8,772 nt of DNA from Porticoccus sp. (GTDB taxonomy: Bacteria; Pseudomonadota; Gammaproteobacteria; Pseudomonadales; Porticoccaceae): NCBI GenBank assembly GCA_002685455.1, contig NYXF01000073.1, positions 12,388 through 21,159 of the forward strand. The letters run 5' to 3'. Positions within the stretch are counted from its first letter, which is position 1. Each line of letters starts with the position of its first letter. Below are positions 1 through 7,185 of this stretch, piece after piece. Made by a program: the position numbers and the translations under genes. The notes below the pieces were generated by a model, which saw only the letters and a list, made by a program, of their open reading frames with translations, was not told where the DNA came from and made no database searches.

Positions 1-1066
1 AGATAAATATAACCACCAGCTCAATCTTAAAATAAAAAATTTAAAGAAAAATTTTTCTCACATCCCACTACCAATCCTTGAAATATATAAATCTGAAGCT
101 ATTCATTTTAGAATGAGATCTGAATTTCGAATTTGGCATAAAAATGATCAGGTATTTTATGCTATGAATAATCCTGATAAAAAAATTCCATATATAATTA
201 CTGAATTTCTAGTGGGCTCAAAAAAAATCAATGAGCTTATGCCTCTGTTATTAATTGAAATAAATAAACATGATGAGCTCAAAAATAAATTATTTTCAGC
301 AAAATTTTTAACAACGCTTAGTGGTGACACGGCTGTGACTCTTATATATCACAAACCTATAGATGAAAACTGGAGGAAAGCAGCCTCCGATCTTCATTTA
401 AAATTTAATATAAATATTATAGGTAGGAGCCGAAAGAAAAAATTAACGATCGGTTATGACTATGTTGTAGAAAAGTTACTTGTAGATGGAGTTAATTATT
501 ACTATAAACAAATTGAGAACGGTTTTACGCAGCCCAATGCGAAAATAAATCAAGCGATGCTTAGTTGGTCATATCATCAAACACAAAAATGTGGTGATGA
601 TTTGCTAGAACTATACTGCGGTAATGGAAATTTTACTTGCGTGCTGTCGCAAAACTTTGAAAAAATACTTGCCACTGAAATATCTAAAGATTCGGTTGAT
701 GCTGCTTATTTCAATTTAAAGAAAAATAATATTGAGAATGTTTCAATTTGTAGAATGTCTAGCGAGGAAATAACTTTAGCTTTAAATGGCGTTAGAAAAT
801 TTCGTAGACTGAAAAATATTGATCTAGATAACTATAAGTTAAATACAATATTTGTAGATCCTCCGCGTGCAGGTTTAGATGAAAAAACTTTAAATTTATT
901 AAAAAAATTTAAGAATATTCTTTATATTTCATGTAATCCGCTAAGCTTACTAGAAAATATCCAAGGTATAAGCAACACTCACGTTATAGAAAATTTTGCA
1001 GTTTTTGATCAATTTCCATACACAGATCACCTTGAATGCGGTGTTTTTCTTCAAAAAAAACTTTAA
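1..1066 (+). CDS. trmA: tRNA/tmRNA (uracil-C5)-methyltransferase TrmA, 5'-partial
   Basis: TrmA makes 5-methyluridine at position 54 of the T-loop of tRNAs, and the matching site in tmRNA, using S-adenosylmethionine in the cytoplasm. The frame is open from base 2 to the TAA at 1064-1066, giving 354 visible residues. The SAM-binding motif ELYCGNGNF sits at visible residues 203-211, the DPPRAGLD motif at 286-293, the catalytic nucleophile Cys in SCNP at 311 (codon 932-934), and the general-base Glu in HLECG at 345. The Cys-Glu spacing of 34 equals that of E. coli C324/E358. The ATG at 113 is internal: upstream codons read DKYNHQL and then HFRMRSEFRIWH, matching E. coli TrmA from about residue 9. 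About 8 N-terminal residues therefore lie outside the window. No clear terminator follows. The family call is by remembered similarity to E. coli TrmA and is very secure. Confidence 0.96.
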   Translation, partial: DKYNHQLNLKIKNLKKNFSHIPLPILEIYKSEAIHFRMRSEFRIWHKNDQVFYAMNNPDKKIPYIITEFLVGSKKINELMPLLLIEINKHDELKNKLFSAKFLTTLSGDTAVTLIYHKPIDENWRKAASDLHLKFNINIIGRSRKKKLTIGYDYVVEKLLVDGVNYYYKQIENGFTQPNAKINQAMLSWSYHQTQKCGDDLLELYCGNGNFTCVLSQNFEKILATEISKDSVDAAYFNLKKNNIENVSICRMSSEEITLALNGVRKFRRLKNIDLDNYKLNTIFVDPPRAGLDEKTLNLLKKFKNILYISCNPLSLLENIQGISNTHVIENFAVFDQFPYTDHLECGVFLQKKL

Positions 1067-1202
1067 CAAATTAAAGATTAATAATAACTAAGTAATGAAT
1101 TTATATGTTTATTTTTATAAAAACTGCTTTTTATATAATTCAGTTGAGATAAAGTATAAAAAATAGTTTTTCCACCTTAGTAGTTTTTGTTGTATATATA
1201 GT

Positions 1203-1208
1203 TATAAT
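1203..1208 (+). promoter_or_regulatory. Candidate -10 box of the cold-shock gene
   Basis: A perfect TATAAT lies 51 bases before the cold-shock ATG. No good -35 hexamer is seen 16-18 bases upstream (the sequence is GTAGTT-like), so the call rests on the -10 box and position only. TATAAT-like words are common in this AT-rich DNA; another occurs at 1134-1139. The implied 5' UTR of about 45 bases is much shorter than that of E. coli cspA, and I see no cold-box sequence in it. Confidence 0.35.
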
Positions 1209-1247
1209 GAATTGGCAGATGTCTGCATAAATTTAATCCAGAAAATA

Positions 1248-1253
1248 AAAGAG
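1248..1253 (+). promoter_or_regulatory. Ribosome binding site of the cold-shock gene
   Basis: AAAGAG/AGAGA-type purine stretch 6-8 bases before the ATG at 1260. It supports that ATG over the in-frame TTG at 1212. Confidence 0.55.
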
Positions 1254-1259
1254 AATAAT

Positions 1260-1466
1260 ATGAGTAAAGGTACAGTGAAGTGGTTTAATGCTGACAAAGG
1301 TTTCGGTTTTATTACCCCAGAAGATGGTGGTAAAGATCTATTTGTTCATCATTCAGAAATAAAAAATGGCGGCGGTTATGCTACCTTAAATGACGGACAA
1401 GCTGTGTCGTTCGATGTCGGTCAAGGGCAGAAAGGGCCTTGTGCAAATAACGTAGTTCCCGAATAA
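1260..1466 (+). CDS. CspA-family cold-shock protein (68 aa)
   Basis: This is a single-domain OB-fold protein that binds single-stranded RNA and DNA and, in its family, acts as an RNA chaperone, often in cold response. The 68-residue product has the usual CspA-family length. RNP1 is KGFGFI at residues 13-18 and RNP2 is LFVHH at 27-31; the early KWFNADKG aromatic surface is also intact. The C-terminal part ([19 protein letters not shown]) resembles gammaproteobacterial Csp paralogues. The start is ATG 1260, because the protein aligns from [10 protein letters not shown] and a purine-rich ribosome binding site precedes it. A longer reading from TTG 1212 would add 16 residues unlike any Csp. It appears monocistronic, with its own terminator immediately downstream. 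Which Csp paralogue it is, and whether it is cold-induced, cannot be told from sequence. Confidence 0.95.
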   Translation: MSKGTVKWFNADKGFGFITPEDGGKDLFVHHSEIKNGGGYATLNDGQAVSFDVGQGQKGPCANNVVPE

Positions 1467-1487
1467 TTTATACGCAAGATAAATCTT

Positions 1488-1528
1488 AAAAGACGACGGA
1501 TTAAGTATAAACCGTCGTCTTTTTTTTT
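1488..1528 (+). terminator. Strong intrinsic terminator after the cold-shock gene
   Basis: A perfect 12-bp stem, AAAAGACGACGG at 1488-1499 pairing with CCGTCGTCTTTT at 1512-1523, encloses a 12-base loop and runs into nine T residues at 1520-1528. The GC-rich inner stem is conspicuous in this AT-rich region. It lies 22 bases past the cold-shock stop codon and should insulate icd from upstream transcription. Confidence 0.93.
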
Positions 1529-1558
1529 AATAAATAAACTGCTAATTTTCAAAAAATA

Positions 1559-1575
1559 TCCTGATATATACAGGA
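1559..1575. repeat. Small inverted repeat upstream of icd (TCCTG/CAGGA)
   Basis: TCCTG at 1559-1563 and CAGGA at 1571-1575 are perfect inverted arms around the 7-base spacer ATATATA. It is GC-richer than its surroundings and could be an operator half-site pair or a minor hairpin. A 5-bp match can arise by chance. Confidence 0.3.
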
Positions 1576-1580
1576 GAAAA

Positions 1581-1603
1581 TTTTTGTAGTTTTTTTACAA
1601 AAA
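1581..1603. repeat. 8-bp perfect inverted repeat upstream of icd
   Basis: TTTTTGTA at 1581-1588 and TACAAAAA at 1596-1603 are perfect inverted arms with a 7-base spacer, followed by a T-rich stretch to 1625. It could be a weak AT-type hairpin terminator backing up the one at 1488-1528, or a regulator site ahead of icd. The low-complexity composition limits confidence. Confidence 0.4.
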
Positions 1604-1627
1604 CTTTAATTTTTTTTGTTTTTTCTA

Positions 1628-1677
1628 TATAATAGTGATGATAGTTTTTGACTAAATCATTAACCTAAGTTGAATAT
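1628..1677 (+). promoter_or_regulatory. icd: Candidate icd promoter region
   Basis: Two weak candidates overlap here. The first is a perfect TATAAT at 1628-1633 lacking a good -35. The second is TTGACT at 1648-1653, five of six to the sigma-70 -35 consensus, with a poor GAATAT 18 bases further on at 1672-1677. Either would give a leader of roughly 40-90 bases before the GTG start. Position between a terminator and a well-expressed TCA-cycle gene makes some promoter here likely; the exact boxes are uncertain. Confidence 0.35.
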
Positions 1678-1714
1678 GACGGCGCATAGTCTTATAGCAA
1701 TTGACCGATATCCT

Positions 1715-1720
1715 GAGGAG
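1715..1720 (+). promoter_or_regulatory. icd: Ribosome binding site fixing the GTG start of icd
   Basis: GAGGAG is a near-ideal Shine-Dalgarno sequence, 6 bases before GTG 1727. An in-frame TAA at 1721-1723 rules out any longer start, so the GTG is the only start consistent with both this site and family alignment. Confidence 0.85.
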
Positions 1721-1726
1721 TAACCT

Positions 1727-3961
1727 GTGGACAAAAAGATTTCAAAAATAATTTATACTAAAACTGACGAGGCTCCAGCTTTAGCAACTTATTCTCTCTT
1801 ACCTATTGTCAATGCGTTTACTAAGGCTGCAGATGTTGTTGTCGAAACCTCTGATCTTTCTTTAGCTTCAAGAATTATATCTGCTTTTCCTGAGAAATTA
1901 CCAAAAGATAAACAAGAAGTTAATGCTTTAGAGGAGCTAGGTGCCCTCACGCAAGATCCAAATGCCAATATTATCAAGCTTCCCAACATAAGTGCCTCTA
2001 TACCTCAGCTTCAGGATGCAATATCCGAACTTCAGTCAAAAGGATATGAATTGCCTGATTATCCTGAAACAGCTAAAGACCCTGAATCAATAGCGATCAA
2101 AAATAAATATGCAAAGGTGCTTGGAAGTGCAGTAAACCCTGTCCTCCGTGAAGGAAATTCAGACCGAAGAGCCCCAAGTGCCGTAAAACAATTTGCGCGC
2201 AAAAATCCACACTCTATGGGTAAATGGAGCCAATCTTCAAGAACACATGTTGCTCATATGAGGAGTGGGGATTTCTATAGTAGTGATATAGCTACTGTTT
2301 TGAAGAAATCTGGACCGCTAAAGATCCAGCATGTCGATGCTAAAAATAAAATCACTATAATGAAAGATAATATTGCTGCTGATAGCGAAGACTTGGCAAG
2401 CATTATGTTCATGAGTGTTAAAGCTTTGCGGAAGTTCTTAGATGAAGAGATGGAAGGTGCTAGAAAAGCAGACTTATTGTTTTCATTACACTTAAAAGCA
2501 ACAATGATGAAGATCTCAGATCCTATTATATTTGGCCATGCTGTTACTGTTTACTACGAAGAAGCATTTAAAAAATATGAATCGATTCTGGCTGAATTAG
2601 AGGTAAATCCAAATGATGGGATAGGTAGTGTTTTGAAGAAAGTTGATCAGTTACCCTACTCTATGAGAGTTGAAGTTGAAACAGAGTTTAGAAAGTGTTA
2701 CGAAATTCGACCAGAAATGGCCATGGTAGATTCTGATAAAGGCATCACTAACTTACATGTTCCAAGTGATGTGATTGTTGACGCATCTATGCCATCGATG
2801 ATACGAAGTGGCGGAAAAATGTGGAACGCGCATGGTAAACTAAAAGATACAAAAGCAGTTATTCCAGACACCAGCTATGCAACCATATATCAAGAGGTAA
2901 TTAACTTTTGTAAGCACCATGATGCATTTGATCCAACAACGATAGGAACAGTTTCCAACGTAGGTCTCATGGCAAAAAAAGCGGAAGAATATGGCTCACA
3001 CGATAAGACATTTATTGTGCCATCAAAAGGAAAAATGCAGGTGATTGGGCAGGATGGTGAGATTTTACTTCAGCATGAAAATGTTGAGGAAGGTGACATA
3101 TGGCGCATGTGTCAAGTGAAAGATGACCCTATACGAGACTGGGTAAAATTAGCTGTTAACCGCGCCCAATCAAGCAATACGCCAGCAATTTTCTGGTTAG
3201 ATGATAAGCGCGGTCATGATGCACAGATGATACATAAAGTAAAAAGATATCTTAAAGATCATAGTACAGAAGGAATTCGTATTGAAATTATGAGCCCGGA
3301 GAGAGCTATTCGTTTAACTATGGAGAGAATGAAAAATGGCAAAGATACTATATCTGTTACAGGAAATGTGTTGAGGGATTATTTAACTGATCTATTTCCA
3401 ATATTAGAGCTTGGGACTAGTGCAAAAATGCTATCAATTGTCCCTCTTATGGCAGGAGGAGGCCTCTATGAAACAGGTGCTGGAGGTTCTGCACCAAAAC
3501 ATGTACAGCAGTTCATAGAAGAAGGGCATCTCAGATGGGATTCACTAGGAGAATTTCTTGCTTTGGCAGTTTCATTGGAAGATATTGCTACAAAAACTGA
3601 TAATGCTAAAGCAAAAATTCTTGCTGAGTCGTTAGATAAGGCAACATGCCGGCTTCTAGAAGAAGGGAAATCACCATCAAGAAAAGTTAAAGAGCTTGAT
3701 AATAGAGGCAGTCATTTTTATTTAGCTCTGTATTGGTCTGACGAAATCTCGAAACAATCTGGGTGTGCTGAACTCCAAGCAATTTTCAAGAAATTATCAA
3801 AGAAACTTAGAGATAAAGAAAAGGCTATTTTGGATGAGCTGATAACTTGTCAGGGAAATAATGTTGATATCGGAGGCTACTATCAACCTAATTTTGAAAT
3901 AGCGGAAAAAGCTATGCGGCCAAGTAAAACACTCAATTCCATATTAAGCAGCGTAGAATAA
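1727..3961 (+). CDS. icd: NADP-dependent isocitrate dehydrogenase, monomeric type
   Basis: It oxidatively decarboxylates isocitrate to 2-oxoglutarate with NADP+ in the TCA cycle, in the cytoplasm. The 744-residue product matches the large monomeric IDH family (Azotobacter vinelandii IDH, about 741 residues) end to end, not the homodimeric Icd of E. coli. Substrate and metal residues known from the Azotobacter enzyme are all present: S134, N137, R141, R147 ([16 protein letters not shown]), K257 (LKATMMK), D352 (SDVIVDAS), Y422 (EEYGSHDK), and R550/D551/D555 (NVLRDYLTD). The NADP 2'-phosphate determinants H592 (PKHVQQF), R603 and the Arg of [12 protein letters not shown] are kept, so NADP rather than NAD use is expected. 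GTG start with a strong ribosome binding site; tandem TAA TAA at the end. No terminator is visible in the 46 bases before the next gene, so read-through into it is possible. Confidence 0.98.
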   Translation: MDKKISKIIYTKTDEAPALATYSLLPIVNAFTKAADVVVETSDLSLASRIISAFPEKLPKDKQEVNALEELGALTQDPNANIIKLPNISASIPQLQDAISELQSKGYELPDYPETAKDPESIAIKNKYAKVLGSAVNPVLREGNSDRRAPSAVKQFARKNPHSMGKWSQSSRTHVAHMRSGDFYSSDIATVLKKSGPLKIQHVDAKNKITIMKDNIAADSEDLASIMFMSVKALRKFLDEEMEGARKADLLFSLHLKATMMKISDPIIFGHAVTVYYEEAFKKYESILAELEVNPNDGIGSVLKKVDQLPYSMRVEVETEFRKCYEIRPEMAMVDSDKGITNLHVPSDVIVDASMPSMIRSGGKMWNAHGKLKDTKAVIPDTSYATIYQEVINFCKHHDAFDPTTIGTVSNVGLMAKKAEEYGSHDKTFIVPSKGKMQVIGQDGEILLQHENVEEGDIWRMCQVKDDPIRDWVKLAVNRAQSSNTPAIFWLDDKRGHDAQMIHKVKRYLKDHSTEGIRIEIMSPERAIRLTMERMKNGKDTISVTGNVLRDYLTDLFPILELGTSAKMLSIVPLMAGGGLYETGAGGSAPKHVQQFIEEGHLRWDSLGEFLALAVSLEDIATKTDNAKAKILAESLDKATCRLLEEGKSPSRKVKELDNRGSHFYLALYWSDEISKQSGCAELQAIFKKLSKKLRDKEKAILDELITCQGNNVDIGGYYQPNFEIAEKAMRPSKTLNSILSSVE

Positions 3962-4007
3962 TAAGTTGTAATTTTCTATTATAAAGATTTAAATATTCGA
4001 AGCCAGA

Positions 4008-4460
4008 ATGAGTGAAGAGGAAACTCTATCAAAATCTATGGTTAATAAATTGTATTTATCAGTTTTTTTGCTTATCTCAATCCTCTTGGTTGGCTCTTGC
4101 CCTGCTTACTCAGAAAAAATCTCATTAAATTCAATATTAACTCCAAAAGATATCGATAATATTCACATTTATAAAATTTCAAGTGATAAAAATTCTACTG
4201 ACTTTTTAATTACAGTTAAAAAGTCAGTCCCCCTACATATGCATGTTAATCATACAGAGACTATTTATGTTTTGGACGGGGAAGCAGAATTCCAGGAAAA
4301 TAATCAGCGATATATGATTAAACAAGGAGATTATCTGCGAATAAAGAAAGGTACTCCTCACGGAGTTAAAGTAACATCTGCCAAGCCTTTGAAAGTGTTA
4401 TCAGTTCAAGCACCTGAATTTCTCGGCAAAGATCGAATATTTCTACCTGAAAAAGAATGA
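4008..4460 (+). CDS. Exported small cupin-domain protein
   Basis: This is a single-domain cupin (Cupin_2 type) of unknown substrate. Motif 1 is exact: H77-x-H79-x4-E84-x6-G91 (HMHVNHTE to LDG). Motif 2 is GDYLRIKKGTPHG with the fourth metal ligand H118; the usual Pro before the Gly is Lys. All four predicted metal ligands are present, so a metal-binding beta-barrel is likely, but enzyme versus sensor cannot be told. Residues 15-31 are a hydrophobic export signal followed by CPAYSEK. Cleavage could be by signal peptidase I after AYS, or, less likely, by lipoprotein processing at C31 (VGSC is a weak lipobox). ATG 4038 (residue 11) would give a more typical signal peptide with a short basic head; neither start has a convincing ribosome binding site. 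It overlaps the next gene by ATGA, implying coupled translation. Confidence 0.85.
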   Translation: MSEEETLSKSMVNKLYLSVFLLISILLVGSCPAYSEKISLNSILTPKDIDNIHIYKISSDKNSTDFLITVKKSVPLHMHVNHTETIYVLDGEAEFQENNQRYMIKQGDYLRIKKGTPHGVKVTSAKPLKVLSVQAPEFLGKDRIFLPEKE

Positions 4461-4876
4461 ATATGATAAAAGCAGGCGTTCCTATCTATTCACCCCTTCA
4501 GATTTTTTTTGGAACCTTTTGTTTTGGACCTCTCGCAATGCTTTACTTTCTTTGGAAGAATTTTCAAAATATGCAACTTTTTGTTGAGGCTAAAAAAGTA
4601 ATTTTTTATGGATCTATTTTTGTAGTTATATTGGCAACATGTCTTCAATTATCGCCAAGTAATATAACTTTACTTATTCCTGGTTTAATCGTTCCATTTT
4701 TCTATGCGTTAGCTGCACTACAAATATCAACATCAATGCAAGTAACCAAGAAAGATATAGAAGCTAATTCTAGTTGGCGCATACAGTCTCTATGGAATAT
4801 TATAGGTTTTGGTTTGCTTTTTTATCTGCCATGGGAGTTATTCTTTATGCTTCTGCAGAAAATTAATGTGGCATAG
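4457..4876 (+). CDS. Small four-helix integral membrane protein, unknown function
   Basis: I do not recognise a named family. The 139-residue product has four hydrophobic segments at about residues 14-33, 48-65, 70-90 and 112-134, joined by short charged loops, so it is an inner-membrane protein. The N-terminal pattern YSPLQIFFGTFCFGPLAMLYFLWKNF recalls uncharacterised gammaproteobacterial proteins that begin with a Y-x-x-x-Q ... G-T-F-x-G-P-L-A ... Y-x-L-x-x-N-F signature; this is from memory only. Its ATG overlaps the stop of the cupin gene (ATGA, 4457-4460), so translation is probably coupled and the two products may be needed together. A second ATG at 4463 is an alternative start. No catalytic motif is visible. 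Confidence 0.8.
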   Translation: MNMIKAGVPIYSPLQIFFGTFCFGPLAMLYFLWKNFQNMQLFVEAKKVIFYGSIFVVILATCLQLSPSNITLLIPGLIVPFFYALAALQISTSMQVTKKDIEANSSWRIQSLWNIIGFGLLFYLPWELFFMLLQKINVA

Positions 4877-4908
4877 AGCCAATAATTCATTAATTTATAT
4901 TTAGTATT

Positions 4909-4912
4909 GGAG
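4909..4912 (+). promoter_or_regulatory. Ribosome binding site deciding the DUF1330 gene start
   Basis: GGAG 6 bases before ATG 4919. The in-frame TTG at 4907 overlaps this site and cannot be the start if the site is used. Confidence 0.75.
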
Positions 4913-4918
4913 AAAAAA

Positions 4919-5239
4919 ATGACTGCCTATTTGATCGGAGAGGTCTTTATTACTGATGAGTCTTGGGTATCCAGTTATGCTATAAATGTTCACGAAATTG
5001 CACATAAGCATGGTGGTAAATATTTATCTAGAAGCGGGAATATTAAGCAAGTGGAAGGTAAGCGTGTCGATATCTCACTTATAGCCTTAGTTGAGTTTCC
5101 AAATTTGGAAGCAGCTCAAGCATTTATTGATGACCCAGACTATCAAGAATTCAGGAAATTAAGGATGAATGGTAGTAACAGCACTGTACATATAATAGAT
5201 AATAGTGATGCTGCTGGAACTATTCCATACCTAAAATAG
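4919..5239 (+). CDS. DUF1330 family protein (106 aa)
   Basis: DUF1330 proteins are small dimeric alpha+beta-barrel-like (ferredoxin-fold) proteins with no firmly assigned general function. The order of conserved blocks fits the family: MTAYLIGEVFITD (strand 1, residues 1-13), HEIAHKHGGKYLSRSG (about 25-40), the strand ALVEFPNLEAAQAFIDDPDYQ (about 56-76) and FRKLR near 78-82, then a variable tail. Family length is usually 95-105, so 106 is normal. The ATG at 4919 is chosen because GGAG precedes it and homologues begin with M-x-A-Y. It starts 42 bases after the membrane-protein gene, on the same strand, with no terminator between, so it is likely part of the same transcript. No signal peptide, so cytoplasmic. 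Confidence 0.9.
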   Translation: MTAYLIGEVFITDESWVSSYAINVHEIAHKHGGKYLSRSGNIKQVEGKRVDISLIALVEFPNLEAAQAFIDDPDYQEFRKLRMNGSNSTVHIIDNSDAAGTIPYLK

Positions 5240-5246
5240 AGACTCT

Positions 5247-5290
5247 ATAGTTTAAAAAAACTGCTAAAATACTAACATTTTTTAAACTAT
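5247..5290. terminator. 13-bp perfect inverted repeat between convergent genes
   Basis: ATAGTTTAAAAAA at 5247-5259 and TTTTTTAAACTAT at 5278-5290 pair perfectly across an 18-base loop. It begins 8 bases after the DUF1330 stop and ends 27 bases before the stop of the opposing DUF2489 gene, the usual place for a shared bidirectional terminator. The stem is AT-only apart from one G-C pair and neither side has a clean T-tract beyond the stem, so termination efficiency is doubtful. Confidence 0.5.
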
Positions 5291-5317
5291 CACTATTTAT
5301 AAGATTTACTGGGTATA

Positions 5318-5860
5318 TTAACCATCAATAAATTTAGCAGGAATTTTTACCACAGTGCCACCGGATAGATATTTTTTTTCTAGTTGTATTTTACCAGCAT
5401 TCAAATCAAGAATTCTTTGGGCAGAAGTTTTAATTAAATGCTGAAAATCTTTCTCTATTTTTTTTCTTTCAACCTCAAAAGAAGCTTGCTCTTCCTTAGT
5501 AAGTTTAATCCAATTTTCTAGAATTGGTATATGAGCTGTTGCCTTTGTCAATTCTGAAAAAACTTCATATGCTATATCATCGCTGAGATTGCTATCTAGG
5601 TGACTGGACAGTTTGTTGATCCTTATCGCACCCTCAGTCAAACAAATCTGATCCTGAACGATCGCGGATGCAATTACCCGAATACTCTCCTTGAATTCGT
5701 CCTGACGCTTGACTAAGTGCTTTGATAGAATATCAACATTATTTTTTCTTTGTAAACTTTGCTTACGAATTTTTAGATGAAGAATCAAAGCGTACAAACC
5801 TAATATAAAAATTATTGACACCGCTATAATAATGTATTCTATATAAATATCTGAATTCAT
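5318..5860 (-). CDS. Membrane-anchored DUF2489 family protein
   Basis: The product is 180 residues. One N-terminal transmembrane helix lies at about 9-29, followed by a basic KIRK stop-transfer segment, which places the long helical remainder in the cytoplasm if the basic side stays inside. Residues 57-81 (KESIRVIASAI through LTEGAIRI) match the conserved core of DUF2489 as I remember it: S-I-R-x-I-A followed by L-(T/S)-E-G-A-I-R. The rest (85-160) is predicted mostly helical and charged, with possible coiled coil. The family has no known function. It is 56 bases downstream of rmuC on the same strand without a visible terminator, suggesting co-transcription. The ribosome binding site is weak (AGTGAAA-type), and no better upstream start exists close by. 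Confidence 0.8.
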   Translation of the reverse strand: MNSDIYIEYIIIAVSIIFILGLYALILHLKIRKQSLQRKNNVDILSKHLVKRQDEFKESIRVIASAIVQDQICLTEGAIRINKLSSHLDSNLSDDIAYEVFSELTKATAHIPILENWIKLTKEEQASFEVERKKIEKDFQHLIKTSAQRILDLNAGKIQLEKKYLSGGTVVKIPAKFIDG

Positions 5861-5916
5861 TGTTTAATTTTCACTAAAACTGATCATTGAATTTTTTTTT
5901 AATTATATATTTCACG

Positions 5917-7185
5917 CTATTTTTTGTCATCCAAGTCGTGTTTAAGTGAAAAATTTTCAACATCTCTATCTTGATCGACCCAAACCTGTGGAATATTACG
6001 CTTTGTATCGGGGCCTAATTTTTTGATTGTCTCAAACCTATTCATAAGATTGCCTTTACCCGTTTTCATTCGCTTTTTTGCCATCTCGAATGCATTCTGG
6101 CTTTTTTCAATGTGCTCACCAATATTGTCTAATGACTCTATTACCAAGGCCATTTGGTCATAAAGCTTTCCTGCTTCATCAGAGATTTTCTGTGAATTTC
6201 TATTTTGATCTTCGAAGCGCCAAACATTTTTGACAATCTTCAACATAGCCATCAAAGTACTAGGACTTGAGAGTATAATATTCTTCTTATATGCATCATT
6301 AAATAACATATCATCATTTTGCAAAGCCAACATAAAAGCTCCCTCTATTGGTATGAATAACAATACAAAATCAAGGGTATTAATACCCTCAAGTTGCTCA
6401 TAAGATTTTTCACTTAATTCTTTTATATGACTTTTTACCGAGCTAATATGATGTTTTAAATAATTTTTTTGCTCAATAACATCAGGCTCGTTTTTGTATC
6501 GCTCATAGTGTGTTAGCGAGACCTTTGAGTCTATGACCATATCTCTTTGATCAGGCATATGAATAATCACATCAGGAAGCCTTCGCCGCCCCTCTTGATC
6601 TAGATGTGGCTCTTGAGTGACATACTCTCTTGGACTTGATAGACCCGATTCCTCAAGCATTCTCTCCAAAATCATTTCCCCCCAGTTACCCTGAGACTTG
6701 CTATCACCCTTAAGAGCACTTGCTAAATTAGAAGCTTCTCCTCTAACTAGATTGGTTTGTTTCATCAACTCTTTAATTGATCCATTCATCTCGCTTCTCG
6801 CAGCATTTTCTCTATGATGAGAATCCTCAATATGCTTATGAAATCTAGTGATTTCCTCGCGCAGTGGCCCAATAGAAGAATTGAGTGTACGTTGATTGTC
6901 TTTTGAAAATTTCTCCTGCTTAGAATCAAATATTCGATTAGCTAAATTCTCAAATTCTTTACCTAGTATTTCACGAGATTGTTTCAATAAAGCTGACTGC
7001 TCATTAAATTTAGCCTCATCTGATAAAGACTGCTCTTTAAATCTAACTTGCTCCATTTCCAAACGTGTCGCTAGTACAGCATTTTGTTGGTCACGTGATG
7101 CTATGGCACCCTTTGCAAAAAAGAATACTGTTAATGCACCAAGAATGAATCCGCCAATAATAAAACTAAAATAAACCATGGTCAT
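5917..7185 (-). CDS. rmuC: DNA recombination protein RmuC
   Basis: RmuC limits recombination and inversion at inverted repeats in E. coli and carries a predicted PD-(D/E)XK-like nuclease fold. An N-terminal membrane helix (about residues 4-24) precedes a long charged coiled-coil region (about 30-150) and the RmuC domain to about 395. Hallmarks are QGNWGEMILERMLEESGL from 165, the predicted nuclease signature P204-D205 ... V-I-D219-S-K221, LLFIPIEGAF at 275-284, and the SSPSTLMAML ... VWRFEDQNRN block at 306-330. Its 422 residues are shorter than E. coli RmuC (475), mainly outside the core. The ribosome binding site AGGAG (CTCCT at 7197-7201 on the plus strand) is 11 bases from the ATG, a little far. 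It is divergent from the AddB-like gene and probably forms an operon with the DUF2489 gene. Confidence 0.96.
   Translation of the reverse strand: MTMVYFSFIIGGFILGALTVFFFAKGAIASRDQQNAVLATRLEMEQVRFKEQSLSDEAKFNEQSALLKQSREILGKEFENLANRIFDSKQEKFSKDNQRTLNSSIGPLREEITRFHKHIEDSHHRENAARSEMNGSIKELMKQTNLVRGEASNLASALKGDSKSQGNWGEMILERMLEESGLSSPREYVTQEPHLDQEGRRRLPDVIIHMPDQRDMVIDSKVSLTHYERYKNEPDVIEQKNYLKHHISSVKSHIKELSEKSYEQLEGINTLDFVLLFIPIEGAFMLALQNDDMLFNDAYKKNIILSSPSTLMAMLKIVKNVWRFEDQNRNSQKISDEAGKLYDQMALVIESLDNIGEHIEKSQNAFEMAKKRMKTGKGNLMNRFETIKKLGPDTKRNIPQVWVDQDRDVENFSLKHDLDDKK

Noticed and set aside
1112..1139. TTTTTATAAAAA palindrome and TATAAT at 1134-1139 after trmA, as terminator or promoter
   Set aside because: All-AT low-complexity sequence with no GC stem, no usable -35 and no gene start nearby.
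1215..1226. GCAGATGTCTGC palindrome in the cold-shock leader as a regulatory hairpin
   Set aside because: At most 4-5 pairs with a 2-4-base loop; too short to support a cold-shock RNA switch, and no cold-box sequence is present.
1212..1259. TTG start giving the cold-shock protein a 16-residue N-terminal extension
   Set aside because: The family begins at [10 protein letters not shown], a ribosome binding site precedes ATG 1260, and the extension overlaps the likely transcription start.
1789..1989. Minus-strand frame of 66 codons inside icd
   Set aside because: Fully antisense to a highly conserved enzyme region; no ribosome binding site or recognisable protein.
4907..4918. TTG 4907 as start of the DUF1330 gene
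   Set aside because: The TTG overlaps the GGAG ribosome binding site that serves ATG 4919, and homologues start with M-x-A-Y.
6896..7174. Plus-strand frame of 92 codons inside rmuC
   Set aside because: Antisense to the RmuC N-terminus; its Ser- and Lys-rich composition is what the reverse of a charged coiled coil gives.
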